Shown: positions 42,859 to 52,790, counted from the stretch's first letter. The stretch: DNA of 64,000 bases from CAWVWD01 sp045106825 (GCA_045106825.1 JBGCFH010000118.1:16851-80850); one strand, 5' to 3'. A program made the numbers and translations. Notes: a model not told the origin generated them from the letters alone.

Positions 42859-44325
42859 TTACTCATTTTCCGCTTCCAACTCATTCTTATTCATCAAATC
42901 CACATTAATCAATAAAGCTAAATTAATAAAGAAAAATGCACCGACTTTGGCGGATTCTAACAAATCATTAATTAATAAAAAGGCGTAAATAATTATCATA
43001 GATAATAAAATCGCCATGACAAGATTGCGACGCATTTTATTATCGGGTTTGGTTTCGTGATAGATTTGTTCGCCTTTAATGAGAATACCGAAGGCAAAAA
43101 CTAAAAAGATAATCAAGCCAGGAAAACCTTGCTCGATTGCGGTCATTAGATAATAGTTGTGAACTCCTGATTTATCAATATTATTACTTACATAAGTTCG
43201 GAATAAACCAACAGAATGACCTTTGTAGAAGTTGTAGAAGTTTCCTGGACCAAAACCTGTAATCGGTCGTTCGTCCAACATGTGATAACCTGCAACCCAA
43301 CGATAAACACGTTCCATGGTAGAAACATCTTCAAATTTAGTCGTTGCACTCATCAAGTCATCAAACTCGTAATGCGAAATTGCTTTGTGATAATCTGGAG
43401 CGTAATCAATGTATTTATTATTGTTCGTTACATACATGATTCCTAATATTGCCATAATAATTGCTGCACCAATTGCATACTTTGTTAAGCGTAAGCGAAT
43501 AATAAAAAATGCTCCAAAGGCAATACCTAAAGCGGCATAAGCTGCTCGCGTATAAGATAATTGAATCGCAATAAGGAATAATCCCGCACTTCCTAAAATG
43601 ATAAACCATTGTAGTGAAAAGCGTTTGTACCAAAACAGTGCAAAGACAACAAATGGAAAAAACAGTGTCAATATTGCTGCATAATTCACATGATTTCGAT
43701 AGAAAGGCGACATCGCTTCGTTGACATATTCAAACGAAAAGAAATAGGCTTTGAATTGATATAAAACCCAAACGACTCCGATTAAATTTGGAATTAGTAT
43801 AATCCAAAATAATGTTTTTACTTGTTTCTCGGTTCGGTTTAATTGTCCTGTTAGGAATACAAAAACAGTGATATACCATGTTTTTGCTAAGAATTGCTTG
43901 AATGAAACCATGAAATTTGCCGAAAAAACGGTGGCAAATAACATCCAGAAATAATATAAACCTAAGAGCCAAACTAATGGATGTCGATAAAAATGGAAAT
44001 TATCGTTTTTCTTCACAATCACTTGTATGAAAAATATCAACATCAAGCCAACAACCAGCGGTTCGGTTGGTAAATCTGTTCCCAGACTTCCTAACTGAAC
44101 TTCGATGGATAGCGGAACAAAAAACATCAACAAATAGTAAATAAATCGAAAATCTACGATTACTAAATAAAAGAAAATCACAGCAAATGGAATTGCCATT
44201 AAATACAATACATCCGTTACGATTGCCGAAAAAATCGACAATAGTGATAATGCTGCAAAAAACCAGAATAGCTTTTCGCTTAGTGCATTTTCTTTACTTA
44301 GTGATATGTTGAAAAGTTTGCTCAA
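42859..44325 (-). CDS. O-antigen ligase/polymerase-family membrane protein
   Basis: 488 residues with about 11-12 membrane helices and a large periplasmic loop near residues 320-390 (YHKAISHYEFDDLMSATTKF, ending GHSVGLFRTYVSNNID), the layout of Wzy polymerases and WaaL ligases. Signature-like segments are RAAYAALGIAFGAFF, the ligase-type RPITGFGPGNFYNF and HNYYLMTAIEQGFPGL, which carry the Arg, GxGxGxF and His-Asn motifs of the Wzy_C/O-antigen ligase group. Polymerase and ligase cannot be told apart from sequence alone. It lies downstream of a Wzz-like gene. Confidence 0.87.
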   Translation of the reverse strand: MSKLFNISLSKENALSEKLFWFFAALSLLSIFSAIVTDVLYLMAIPFAVIFFYLVIVDFRFIYYLLMFFVPLSIEVQLGSLGTDLPTEPLVVGLMLIFFIQVIVKKNDNFHFYRHPLVWLLGLYYFWMLFATVFSANFMVSFKQFLAKTWYITVFVFLTGQLNRTEKQVKTLFWIILIPNLIGVVWVLYQFKAYFFSFEYVNEAMSPFYRNHVNYAAILTLFFPFVVFALFWYKRFSLQWFIILGSAGLFLIAIQLSYTRAAYAALGIAFGAFFIIRLRLTKYAIGAAIIMAILGIMYVTNNNKYIDYAPDYHKAISHYEFDDLMSATTKFEDVSTMERVYRWVAGYHMLDERPITGFGPGNFYNFYKGHSVGLFRTYVSNNIDKSGVHNYYLMTAIEQGFPGLIIFLVFAFGILIKGEQIYHETKPDNKMRRNLVMAILLSMIIIYAFLLINDLLESAKVGAFFFINLALLINVDLMNKNELEAENE

Positions 44326-44327
44326 GG

Positions 44328-44400
44328 TGAATTGTTAATTGTTAATTGTTAATTACTATTCAATAGTAATTAACAATTAACAGTTAATAATTAACAATTA
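44328..44400. repeat. TTAATTG tandem hairpin between Wzz- and Wzy-type genes
   Basis: GTTAATTGTTAATTGTTAAT faces ATTAACAATTAACAGTTAAT, making a low-GC hairpin from tandem TTAATTG units that fills the 72-bp gap and ends in the stop codon region of the Wzz-like gene. Confidence 0.6.
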
Positions 44401-45513
44401 ATCAGAAAGGATTTCGTTCCATTTTACATCGCTGTAACGATCAAGTAACAATATTGCCATCAATGCTAAAATAAAAGCAACGAAAGTAGAACCAATAACG
44501 ATTAACCAACGAACTGGATAAGACTTTACAACTGGTGTATAAGCTTGTTCGACGGTATAAATTGATGGAATATTTGACTCCGCAACTGATTTGTAGCGAC
44601 GATAGATTTCTCGTTGTTCAGCTACTTCTTCAGAATAGCTTTCTAAAAACTGCTCAATGAAAAGGATTTTTTCACGACCTTCATTGAAGGTACTTAAATT
44701 GAATCCTTCGCCTGTACCTGAGAAAGCAGATAATTGTCCTGAAAATTCTCGAACTCGACCTTCTAAAACTCGTACAGAATCTCGTTGACCAATATCTTTA
44801 TAATATTTCAAGCCACTTCTTGCACCTGCTAATTTTGATTGTAATTTTGGGATTGTTTGAGATACAAATTCTCCTTGAGCCTTGATGTCATAAATACCAT
44901 ATTGTTGGCGAAGATTTGATAAACTATCTTTCATCAATTTCAAATAAGTATCTTTTCCATTCAACTCTTTTTCATACATCTTGACCGTTGAAAGTTGATT
45001 TCCTTTCATCAATTTTTGGTCAATCTGATCCATTTTTAGACGAATAGCATTCGCCATATCTCGTGCTAAATCTTTGTCTTTGTCCTCAACCGAAATTTCG
45101 ATTTCACCAAACTCATTTTTTTGAGCATTGTAAAGTTTGAAGAGTTTCTTTTTGATTTTGTATGGAGCTTTGACTTCGGAAGAATCAATCTCATAGTGAT
45201 TGTACAAATCAAATTCTTTGATGACATAATCCGTCAATTCTTTTGATTCTGCAATCGCTAACATTCTATCCAAATCTTCTTCTGTACCAAACGGTTCGGG
45301 GTTTTCAGTTGATGTACCGAATACATGATTTGGAGATTTTAACAATGGATTTACAGGCAAAAGCGTTGTTGTAGCTTCGTAGTAAACCGGTAAAATCAAT
45401 GAAATAATTACGCTTCCGATTGCAGCTATTGCAACGGTAATAATCAAATGCTTCCGCCATTTGAATAGTAATCGTATGACTTCGAGTAAGTTATCGTCCT
45501 TATGTTGGCTCAT
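44398..45513 (-). CDS. Wzz-type polysaccharide chain-length regulator
   Basis: 371 residues with two TM segments bracketing a periplasmic coiled coil: N-terminal KWRKHLIITVAIAAIGSVII and the C-terminal PVRWLIVIGSTFVAFILALM. After the first TM comes the Wzz motif PVYYEATTTLLP; long helices follow. The proline-rich YTPVVKSYPVRW before TM2 is typical. It controls the length of surface polysaccharide made by a Wzy polymerase; the polymerase/ligase gene lies immediately downstream. No tyrosine-kinase domain is fused. No further polysaccharide genes are in the window. Confidence 0.88.
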   Translation of the reverse strand: MSQHKDDNLLEVIRLLFKWRKHLIITVAIAAIGSVIISLILPVYYEATTTLLPVNPLLKSPNHVFGTSTENPEPFGTEEDLDRMLAIAESKELTDYVIKEFDLYNHYEIDSSEVKAPYKIKKKLFKLYNAQKNEFGEIEISVEDKDKDLARDMANAIRLKMDQIDQKLMKGNQLSTVKMYEKELNGKDTYLKLMKDSLSNLRQQYGIYDIKAQGEFVSQTIPKLQSKLAGARSGLKYYKDIGQRDSVRVLEGRVREFSGQLSAFSGTGEGFNLSTFNEGREKILFIEQFLESYSEEVAEQREIYRRYKSVAESNIPSIYTVEQAYTPVVKSYPVRWLIVIGSTFVAFILALMAILLLDRYSDVKWNEILSD

Positions 45514-46119
45514 TCTTAAAAATTAGAGATTAATCATAGTGTATCATTAACAACCTATAGCGTTCATAAATTATTAACGATGTAACATAAATTTGGCTGT
45601 TTCAAAACCAAACTGTTTTAAAAGAATACAAAAAACTTTCCCTTTTCCTATTGTATGTTGAAAAAACAACTCGCTTTAGAGACGATTATCTTCATTACAA
45701 GTTGTCAACTTATTCTGTATTCTCCATGGTGAGGAAAATAATGGTGCAAAAGTAGGAAATTTTATTGGATTGCGGTAAGGAATTAGCATTGGTAGTTTTT
45801 AGACTTTTATGTCTCATTGTTTTTTGTGAATTTAGAGGTGATTTTTTTTATCTTAATTAACAGTCCTATTCTTGAATATATCATAAAGATGAAGTGATTC
45901 CTATTATTTAATCTAATATATTATTAACCTTTATGTCAATTTATATAAACGATTGTAATGAAATAAAATAAATATTTAAATTCGCTCGACATCTTCATTG
46001 TAATTATGAATCAGAAAACTTTATTAATATAAATCCTAATGATTGGAATAATCTTAGTGGCGTTTAATGACTTAGAAAATTCGCAATAAATAATCGACCT
46101 ATTCTAATATCTAAAATAA
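45514..46119. other. Intergenic region with no clear feature
   Basis: About 600 bp between divergent genes, AT-rich and without a hairpin or frame I would defend. Short frames of 20-30 codons occur but carry no signal. Confidence 0.45.
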
Positions 46120-47244
46120 ATGACTATGAAAATCAACTTTATATATTTAATAATATTCATTAGTATTTTTACAATCTCGGGAGGACAAATACAGGAACAT
46201 AATGAATTATTAAAAACGGTCGTTATAGATGCAGGACATGGAGGAAAGGATAGCGGCTGTCATGGTGCAACAACTTCACGAGAAAAATATGTGACTTTAG
46301 CCATCGCTTTGGAATTAGGTAAGAAAATAAAAACAGCTTATCCTAATATCAATGTTGCTTACACCCGAGAAAAAGACGTTTTTGTAGAATTACATAAACG
46401 TGCAAAAATCGCTAACGAATATAAAGCAGATTTATTTATTTCTATTCATTGCAATGCAGCGATTAGCAATAAACAACGAGCTTCTGGCACAGAAACTTAT
46501 GCTTTAGGCTTACATCGAGCTGAAGATAATTTAGAAATTATGAAGCGTGAAAATGATGTAATTTTGATGGAAGATAATTATGAAAACAATTATGATTATG
46601 ATCCTAATTCGCCTGAAAATCATATCATTAATGCTTTAGTACAAAATAAACATTTAGAACAAAGTTTGAATTTTGCCACAAAAATTGAAAGAGAATTTGT
46701 ATTGGCAAAACGAAAAAGTCGAGGTGTAAAACAAGCAGGTTTTGCGGTATTAAGAGGTGCTACAATGCCAGCAGTATTGATTGAAAGTGGATTTTTGACA
46801 CACGGAGCAGAAGAATCTTTTTTAGTCTCAAAAAAAGGACAAACAGTGATGGCTAATGCTATTTTTAAAGCATTTGAAACTTATAAAAAAGAGATAGATG
46901 GAAATATAAAAAAAGAAGAAATCACCGCTAAATCACCACAGATTCAACTGAAAGTTCCTGAACTTGAAAAAGATATAAAGGAAAGTTTTGAGTTTAAAAT
47001 ACAACTGGCTGCTGTATCTAACTTAGAAAATCCTAACTTAGCGGCTTTAATTGAAACAAAAGTGGTTGATATTATTGAAGAAAAGACGATTACAAAAGTA
47101 ATGTCAAAATCGTTTAATTCTTATGAAGCGGCTAATAAAAGTAAACAACTCTGGATAGAAGAGGGTTTTACAGATGCGTTTATCGTCATATATAAAGATG
47201 GAATCCGTATATCAATGAAAGAGTTTAAGGCAACTACTAACTAA
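46120..47244 (+). CDS. N-acetylmuramoyl-L-alanine amidase (AmiC type) with SPOR-like C-terminus
   Basis: 374 residues with a hydrophobic start (MKINFIYLIIFISIFTISGG; Met1 or Met3). Amidase_3 domain: VVIDAGHGGKDSGCHGAT with zinc His40, SREKYVTLAIALEL with Glu55, LFISIHCNAA with His110, and VLIESGFLTH with the catalytic Glu. It cleaves the bond between MurNAc and the stem peptide, helping separate daughter cells. The C-terminal 80 residues (FKIQLAAVSNLENPNLAALI, KSFNSYEAANKSKQLWIEEG) have the strand-helix-strand layout of a SPOR domain, which binds denuded septal glycan. Followed by MCE genes. Confidence 0.92.
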   Translation: MTMKINFIYLIIFISIFTISGGQIQEHNELLKTVVIDAGHGGKDSGCHGATTSREKYVTLAIALELGKKIKTAYPNINVAYTREKDVFVELHKRAKIANEYKADLFISIHCNAAISNKQRASGTETYALGLHRAEDNLEIMKRENDVILMEDNYENNYDYDPNSPENHIINALVQNKHLEQSLNFATKIEREFVLAKRKSRGVKQAGFAVLRGATMPAVLIESGFLTHGAEESFLVSKKGQTVMANAIFKAFETYKKEIDGNIKKEEITAKSPQIQLKVPELEKDIKESFEFKIQLAAVSNLENPNLAALIETKVVDIIEEKTITKVMSKSFNSYEAANKSKQLWIEEGFTDAFIVIYKDGIRISMKEFKATTN

Positions 47245-47358
47245 ATCATTATTATCATAATCGTCAATATTATAGATTAAAATCAAATTTTTTTAATAAA
47301 AATGGATTTATGAAATTTTTTATGAATTGAAATTTTCTAACGAAGCGTATATCAATCG

Positions 47359-47366
47359 TTTCTTTG
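47359..47366 (+). promoter_or_regulatory. Candidate -7 element upstream of first MCE gene
   Basis: TTTCTTTG is a one-mismatch match to TAnnTTTG about 42 bp before the TTG start at 47408, followed by CACTTTCAC like the initiator of other promoters here (GCACTCGC at rplS). Confidence 0.4.
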
Positions 47367-47407
47367 CACTTTCACAAAAAATTTCAAAGAACCAAAAAAA
47401 TTAAGCA

Positions 47408-48415
47408 TTGAAAAACAGTAAGGTTCAACAAATCATATCTGCAATTCTTGTCATTGGACTTTTAAGTTTACTGGTCTACTTTCTTTTTTTGAAAACAGAA
47501 CCAGAGATTCATGTCGTTATTGAAGCAGATTTTGTAGCAGGTTTAGAACCTGATAATATGGTAACTACTCAAGGTCTAACAATCGGTATGGTTGAGTCAA
47601 TGCAACTTAAAAAAGATTTTTCTGGGAAAGTCATCATTAATATTCTATTGACTAATATGAATGTTAAAATTCCCAAAGATAGTGTTGTTGCCGTTATTAC
47701 AGATGCCGATTTGATGGGGACAAAACAAATTAATTTGGTATACAATGGTAATAATTGTGTGAATTGTTTGAGTGATTATGATACAATTCGCAGTGCTTTA
47801 GGTTCGTATTTTGATGCAGAAATTAATGAATTAGAGCCATTAATGACCTTGGTTCAACAAACCTATGAGACCTTTGATACTGCTGTTAAAAGTTGGAAAA
47901 ATGAAAATTTAGGTAATTATGATGCAAAAACTCGTCAAGCGGAAAGAGATATAACTCAAATGATGCAAAATTTCAATACCGCAGCAAAAACGACAAGTCA
48001 ACTCATTGATAATGCTAATAATGCTTACAAGCGAATGTCTGATGATACTGCGATTGTAATGACAAATTTTCAAGGTGAAAAATTAAAAGAAATTCAAAAA
48101 AATGTAGCGACTATTCAAGAGAATTTAGAAGGTGCTGATTTTGAAAAAACACAAAAAAACATAACAGCTACACTCGAAACTTGGAATGCTACCTATGCGG
48201 AGATTGAACAAGCTCAAAAAATATTCAATATTATATCAAAACATTTAGAACAAGGACAACCAGGAAGTTTGGCACAAATTCTAAATGATCCTCGTTTTCA
48301 ATCAGAAGACGATAACACAGGAACAATAGAACTGGATTATTCTGAGTTATTGAAAGATATTCGGAATAATCCTGAAAAATATACTTCCTTACGTGGTTAT
48401 AAGGAAAAAAAATAA
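47408..48415 (+). CDS. MCE-domain (MlaD-like) protein 1
   Basis: 335 residues, TTG start (Met1 in translation). One N-terminal TM (VQQIISAILVIGLLSLLVYF), then a single MCE domain (AGLEPDNMVTTQGLTIGMVE, KIPKDSVVAVITDADLMGTK) and a long helical tail of about 200 residues. MCE proteins form hexameric rings or tubes that carry lipids between inner and outer membranes. It precedes a paralogue by 55 bp. The permease and ATPase of a Mla/Mce system are not in the window. The GTG/ATG-free start is supported by alignment with its paralogue, which begins at the same relative place. Confidence 0.9.
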   Translation: MKNSKVQQIISAILVIGLLSLLVYFLFLKTEPEIHVVIEADFVAGLEPDNMVTTQGLTIGMVESMQLKKDFSGKVIINILLTNMNVKIPKDSVVAVITDADLMGTKQINLVYNGNNCVNCLSDYDTIRSALGSYFDAEINELEPLMTLVQQTYETFDTAVKSWKNENLGNYDAKTRQAERDITQMMQNFNTAAKTTSQLIDNANNAYKRMSDDTAIVMTNFQGEKLKEIQKNVATIQENLEGADFEKTQKNITATLETWNATYAEIEQAQKIFNIISKHLEQGQPGSLAQILNDPRFQSEDDNTGTIELDYSELLKDIRNNPEKYTSLRGYKEKK

Positions 48416-48424
48416 GCGTCCTAT

Positions 48425-48432
48425 TATCTTTG
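48425..48432 (+). promoter_or_regulatory. Candidate -7 element upstream of second MCE gene
   Basis: TATCTTTG matches TAnnTTTG exactly and lies 38 bp before the TTG start, so the second MCE gene may have its own promoter between the two genes. Confidence 0.4.
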
Positions 48433-48470
48433 TATTAATAGGAAATTAAATAATCTAAAAAACGAAAGTT

Positions 48471-49493
48471 TTGGAAATTTCAAGAACATTAAAAGTCGGA
48501 ATTCTGGCTATTATCTCAATCGGAGTTTTGATTTGGGGATATACTTATTTAAAAGGTAAAAATCTTTTCAAGAGTTCAACTCAAATCTATGCAGAGTATG
48601 ATAATGTTGATGGTTTGACAACCTCCGCACCTGTTATCATTAATGGTTTCAAAATTGGTATTGTAAGTCAAGTTTACCTGAAAGAAGATTATTCAGGTAA
48701 AATAATTGTTGTTTTAGATATTACAGAACCATTGAGTATCGCAAGAGAAGGCGTTGTAGCAAAAATCGAAAGTTCAAGTATCATGGGTGGCAAACAGGTC
48801 ATTCTGAACTTTCCGAAAGGTGTTTGTAATGGTAACAACTGTCTCGAAAGCGGCGATACCATTAAAGGCGAAACTTTGTCATTATTGGGTTCAATGACTT
48901 CTGATCTTGATCCTTATCTCGATAAAGCAGAACGTAGCTTTGAAGCAATTGATTCTATGCTTAGAAGTTGGGGAACAGCCGAAGGTACAGAAGATGGTGT
49001 TGGAAAATCGTTAGCTGATATTCAAGCAATTTTGTCTAATCTAAATTCTACTTCACGTGGATTGAATAATCTAATCGGTGGTGCTTCAAGCAAAATTGAT
49101 GGTGTGTTAGGTGACTTAGAAGGAGTTACAAGAAATTTAGCATCAAGTAATGACAAAATTAAAGAGACGTTAGATAATACCGCAAAATTAACACAAAACC
49201 TTAGTGAAGTTGATATTAATGCGACACTTGGCGGAGCCGATAAAGCGATTGGAGATTTACAAAAAACATTGGTTTCAGTTGATGGTGCTGTAAAAGAATT
49301 AAGTCAAGTACTGGTACAAGCGAATAGTGGAGAAGGAACATTAGGTTTGTTGCTTCAAGACGGCGAATTATACAACGACCTTGATGCTTCTTTAAAAAAC
49401 TTGGATATTTTATTGGAAGATATTCGTGAAAATCCTGCTCGATATACACGAGTTTTAAGCAAAAAACGTCCTGCTTATAAAGAGAAGGAGTAA
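48471..49493 (+). CDS. MCE-domain (MlaD-like) protein 2
   Basis: 340 residues, TTG start. TM segment (LKVGILAIISIGVLIWGYTY), MCE domain (DNVDGLTTSAPVIINGFKIG, VAKIESSSIMGGKQVILNFP) and a helical tail with repeated alanine/asparagine stretches that could build the barrel stem. Ends ARYTRVLSKKRPAYKEKE. It is a paralogue of the preceding gene but clearly diverged. Expected role is lipid transport between membranes, with inner-membrane anchor. A terminator follows. Confidence 0.92.
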   Translation: MEISRTLKVGILAIISIGVLIWGYTYLKGKNLFKSSTQIYAEYDNVDGLTTSAPVIINGFKIGIVSQVYLKEDYSGKIIVVLDITEPLSIAREGVVAKIESSSIMGGKQVILNFPKGVCNGNNCLESGDTIKGETLSLLGSMTSDLDPYLDKAERSFEAIDSMLRSWGTAEGTEDGVGKSLADIQAILSNLNSTSRGLNNLIGGASSKIDGVLGDLEGVTRNLASSNDKIKETLDNTAKLTQNLSEVDINATLGGADKAIGDLQKTLVSVDGAVKELSQVLVQANSGEGTLGLLLQDGELYNDLDASLKNLDILLEDIRENPARYTRVLSKKRPAYKEKE

Positions 49494-49540
49494 AACGGTA
49501 AAGCGTTGACGATTCACAGAAAAAACTAATAATTTTTTAG

Positions 49541-49577
49541 AGATGGAAAACACTTTGAAAGTGCTTTCCATCTTTTT
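49541..49577 (+). terminator. Terminator after MCE operon
   Basis: AGATGGAAA(a)CACTTT-gaa-AGTG(c)TTTCCATCT then TTTTT: long stem with one bulge, 48 bp past the stop codon. Confidence 0.85.
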
Positions 49578-49596
49578 GTAAAAAAAATTTATATAA

Positions 49597-51072
49597 TTAC
49601 GCTTTCACACTTTGTGGATGCCAAATCACATTATCAGGGTCAAATTTCTTTTTGATTTCTTGTAGTCTTTTATAATTATCACGATAGTAAGCGTATTCCC
49701 AATTTTCAAAATTTAAATCCGGATAGTTTCGATAATGTCTATCAATACCATGATTAGTAAAAACTTTCTGAATATCATCAAATGCTTTGACTAACGGTTC
49801 TTTTGGTCGATGTTCTGGATAAGCTTGTAACTCACCCATATACGGAAACGAACGATGCGGAAACGATGATTTTGCTTCAAATTTAGGATTACTAATTTGT
49901 CCACCTAAAGTATTGATTTGCATAATCATACCAGGATTTTCTTGTACTTTTTGAATGACCGATTCGATACAACCCTCAATATCATTATAATCTTTGTATA
50001 ATCCTGCACAAGCATTTTTGAAATACAATGGCGTTTTTAGTCCATAATAATTACTCAATGATTTGGCTAAATTTGTTGTCGGTGTACCGAATGTTTGCTT
50101 ATCTGTAATCGCTGTAAATTCATCTAAAAGTGGTTGAATTTCTGCTCGACGATTATCCGCATCTGTAATTAAAATCGTCAAAGTTTTTCCATTCAAAACA
50201 TAAGCAGCAAAGCAAGAATCAGGTAATTGAGCCGTTAACCTAAACCAATTCTCCATCAAAGATTTAGCACGATTTCCATCTAATTTATACGCCTTAAAAC
50301 GATGACGAGTAAACGCACTTGGAGTTGGATGTACTTTAAAAATCAACTCTGAAACGATTCCAAAGTTGCCATTATTTCCACCTCGGCAAGCCCACATTAA
50401 GTCGCTGTCTTCAGATGCTTCGTGGATATTTCCATTACCATCAATCATTGTCAATCCAACTAAACTATCACACGTTAAACCATATTTTCGGGCAAATAAT
50501 CCATAACCTCCACCAAGTGTTAACCCTGCAATACCAACTGTTGCACAAGAACCAGCAGGAATGATTTTACCTTTCGGCAATAAAGCATCGTAGACCTCAA
50601 ACAACTTCACACCAGCACCCATTTTTACCGTTTCATCATCAATCCATTCGATACCATCAAATAATGATAAATTAATAGACATTCCACCATCATTTGATGA
50701 AAACCCCTCGAAACTATGTCCGCCACTTTTGACACAAACTTGCAAGTCAAAGAATTTTGCATATTTGATAGCTTCCACAATTCCTTCATTGTTTTTACAG
50801 AGTGCAATGATTTTTGGTTGCTTCGGTACACGAGTATTGAAGCCAATATTTAGTTCATTGTATTGTGTATCATCAGCACGTAAAAGCACCAGGTTTTCGC
50901 TTTCAAATTGTTCACTTATTTCCTGTACAACTTGCTCAATTTGCTGTTCTTGTGTTTGTGCTTTTTGTTGTTGAACCTGTTGAGTCGTTTCTTTTTCTGA
51001 ATCACAAGCTGGTAAATATAACGCAGCACCAGCTAATACTAAATTTCTAATAAAATCCCTACGGTTTTTCAT
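49597..51072 (-). CDS. FAD-linked oxidoreductase with berberine-bridge C-terminus, Tat-type lipoprotein
   Basis: About 491 residues. The start is at MKNRRDFIRNLVLAGAALYLPAC: twin arginines followed by a hydrophobic stretch and a lipobox Cys, so a Tat-exported lipoprotein is likely; the frame open 87 bp upstream is rejected. FAD_binding_4 domain: KSGGHSFEGFSSNDGG with the His that holds FAD covalently, and GSCATVGIAGLTLGGGYGLF with a Cys that could form a second bond. The BBE motif closes the protein (NYPDLNFENWEYAYYRDNYK, DNVIWHPQS). It resembles oligosaccharide or tetrahydrocannabinolic/berberine-type oxidases. The substrate is unknown; divergent from the DksA-like gene. Confidence 0.9.
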   Translation of the reverse strand: MKNRRDFIRNLVLAGAALYLPACDSEKETTQQVQQQKAQTQEQQIEQVVQEISEQFESENLVLLRADDTQYNELNIGFNTRVPKQPKIIALCKNNEGIVEAIKYAKFFDLQVCVKSGGHSFEGFSSNDGGMSINLSLFDGIEWIDDETVKMGAGVKLFEVYDALLPKGKIIPAGSCATVGIAGLTLGGGYGLFARKYGLTCDSLVGLTMIDGNGNIHEASEDSDLMWACRGGNNGNFGIVSELIFKVHPTPSAFTRHRFKAYKLDGNRAKSLMENWFRLTAQLPDSCFAAYVLNGKTLTILITDADNRRAEIQPLLDEFTAITDKQTFGTPTTNLAKSLSNYYGLKTPLYFKNACAGLYKDYNDIEGCIESVIQKVQENPGMIMQINTLGGQISNPKFEAKSSFPHRSFPYMGELQAYPEHRPKEPLVKAFDDIQKVFTNHGIDRHYRNYPDLNFENWEYAYYRDNYKRLQEIKKKFDPDNVIWHPQSVKA

Positions 51073-51218
51073 ATTTGGTTTTTGAATGGAATATTGAAAA
51101 ATTAAAAATGTTTGTCCAAATGTATTGACTTTTGATGGAAAACGCAATTTTGATTTCAAGCATAAAAACGCTTATCTTACCCATTCAACAACAAACTAAA
51201 TTAGTTAAAACCAATATT

Positions 51219-51557
51219 ATGACAACAGAAGAAAAGACAACATTAAGAGAAAAAATCGTTAAAACAATGACTGAAATGCATGAAAAAATCCGTGCATTAG
51301 GTGAAATGACAAAGCCAATTTCGCCCGAAAATGCAATTGGAAGAGTAAGTCGTATGGATGCAATTAATAATAAAGGGGTTTCAGATGCAGCCTTGCGTTC
51401 TGCCAAAAAGCGATTAGCTAAACTCCAGTTTGCACTCACCAAAATTGACGAACCGAACTTTGGTAATTGTTCTACTTGTGGTTATCAAATACAATCAAAA
51501 CGGTTAATGTTTATGCCCGAAAGCACTCGATGTGTTCGTTGTGCCGATAAACGATAA
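51219..51557 (+). CDS. DksA/TraR-family zinc-finger protein
   Basis: 112 residues from MTTEEKTTLREKIVKTMTEM (an upstream frame is open but starts inside the divergent promoter region). Helical coiled-coil body then a C4 zinc finger, CSTCGYQIQSKRLMFMPEST followed by CVRC. DksA-type proteins bind RNA polymerase's secondary channel with ppGpp to tune transcription; this one is shorter than E. coli DksA (151) and lacks the DxxDxA tip that DksA uses, so it may be a paralogue of different function. Transcribed alone. Confidence 0.85.
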   Translation: MTTEEKTTLREKIVKTMTEMHEKIRALGEMTKPISPENAIGRVSRMDAINNKGVSDAALRSAKKRLAKLQFALTKIDEPNFGNCSTCGYQIQSKRLMFMPESTRCVRCADKR

Positions 51558-51675
51558 TCCATATTGAGGATATAATTTTAGAAAGTTTAGACAAATTATA
51601 AACGAAAAACCCGTTTCATGCGTTGTTTTTTATAAATTTACGATTTATTTATTTATGTAGATATTTATATAACAC

Positions 51676-51984
51676 ATGAAAGAATCTTTGCAAAGTCGTT
51701 TTAACGCTGATTTTTTAGAAATAGGAACAGAAGTGCTTCGTGCTATCGCTCATCCTATTCGATTGACAATCATTGATTTGTTATATAAAAACGAAAAATT
51801 GTCTGTAACAGAAATCTACGAATCTTTAAACATCGAACAAGCGATTGCCTCACATCATCTAAGAATTTTGAAAGATAAAAAAGTTGTCGCTGCACGACGA
51901 GAAGGTAAAAAATCTTACTACTATTTACGTTCAACCGATTTTCATAAAATAATTACAGCATTGGAAGATTTATTTATGAAATAA
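51676..51984 (+). CDS. ArsR-family transcriptional regulator
   Basis: 102 residues, winged helix-turn-helix: AIAHPIRLTIIDLLYKNEKL, VTEIYESLNIEQAIASHHLR, RILKDKKVVAARREGKKSYY. There are no Cys residues of the ArsR/SmtB metal motif, so metal sensing by the classical site is not supported. It sits 38 bp ahead of a TIGR04282 protein and likely regulates that unit and itself. Dimeric cytoplasmic repressor is the family norm. Confidence 0.88.
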   Translation: MKESLQSRFNADFLEIGTEVLRAIAHPIRLTIIDLLYKNEKLSVTEIYESLNIEQAIASHHLRILKDKKVVAARREGKKSYYYLRSTDFHKIITALEDLFMK

Positions 51985-52022
51985 TCAAAATTCTAAAAAA
52001 ATTACACACTTCAAATTAACAA

Positions 52023-52607
52023 ATGAATCACCTCCTAATATTTATTAAAAATCCAATTAAAGGCAAAGCTAAAACACGTTTAGCAGCAACAGTCGGCGAT
52101 GATGAAGCTTTACATATTTATTTAGAATTACTCAAACACACCCGAAATATTGCTACACAAATTGATACCAAACGAAATTTATTTTATTCTCATTTTATTG
52201 ATAATAATGACGAATGGAGCAATTCAGACTTTGATAAACAATTACAAATCAATGGTGATTTAGGCGAAAAAATGACAGCGGGTTTTGAAGCTACTTTTGA
52301 AAAGAAAGCAACAAAAGCGGTAATTATTGGTTCAGATTGTGCCAGTTTGACGGCAGCTATTGTTAATGAGGCTTTCGCCAAATTAGATACACACGATTTC
52401 GTAATTGGCCCAGCAGATGATGGCGGATATTATTTGATTGGAATGACACAATTTTCTCCTGAAATATTTCAAAATATCGCTTGGAGTACCGAAGATGTTT
52501 TTCCTCAAACGATTAATATTATTACAAATAAAAATAAGACTTACGCACTATTACCAACACTTTCAGATATTGACTATGAAGAAGATTGGATAAAATATGG
52601 TTGGTGA
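52023..52607 (+). CDS. TIGR04282/DUF2064-family glycosyltransferase-like protein
   Basis: 194 residues: HLLIFIKNPIKGKAKTRLAA, the typical start with the conserved Lys-Thr-Arg, then IIGSDCASLT with the Asp-Cys pair, and DFVIGPADDGGYYLIGMTQF. TIGR04282 proteins take part in arsenosugar biosynthesis in some bacteria, others are of unknown sugar-nucleotide type. Context (an ArsR-family regulator in the same unit) is suggestive, but no arsM or radical-SAM partner is in the window. Cytoplasmic. Confidence 0.85.
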   Translation: MNHLLIFIKNPIKGKAKTRLAATVGDDEALHIYLELLKHTRNIATQIDTKRNLFYSHFIDNNDEWSNSDFDKQLQINGDLGEKMTAGFEATFEKKATKAVIIGSDCASLTAAIVNEAFAKLDTHDFVIGPADDGGYYLIGMTQFSPEIFQNIAWSTEDVFPQTINIITNKNKTYALLPTLSDIDYEEDWIKYGW

Positions 52608-52721
52608 TTTAAACCTAAATTGTAAATTTTCACATGTGAATTAACTTCTAAAAGGTATAGCATAAAATTTGTTCAGACAAATTTTAAATAAGAAAATAAA
52701 ACAACTTAGAGTTAATGCTGT

Positions 52722-52729
52722 TATCTTTG
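52722..52729 (+). promoter_or_regulatory. Promoter -7 element for sod
   Basis: TATCTTTG, exact match to TAnnTTTG, 61 bp before the start codon, followed by CAATAAATCG. The -33 region shows no clear TTTG. Confidence 0.5.
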
Positions 52730-52790
52730 CAATAAATCGAAAATGTTGATTTAACAAAAAATCATTTAACTAACTTTTAAATACAAAAAA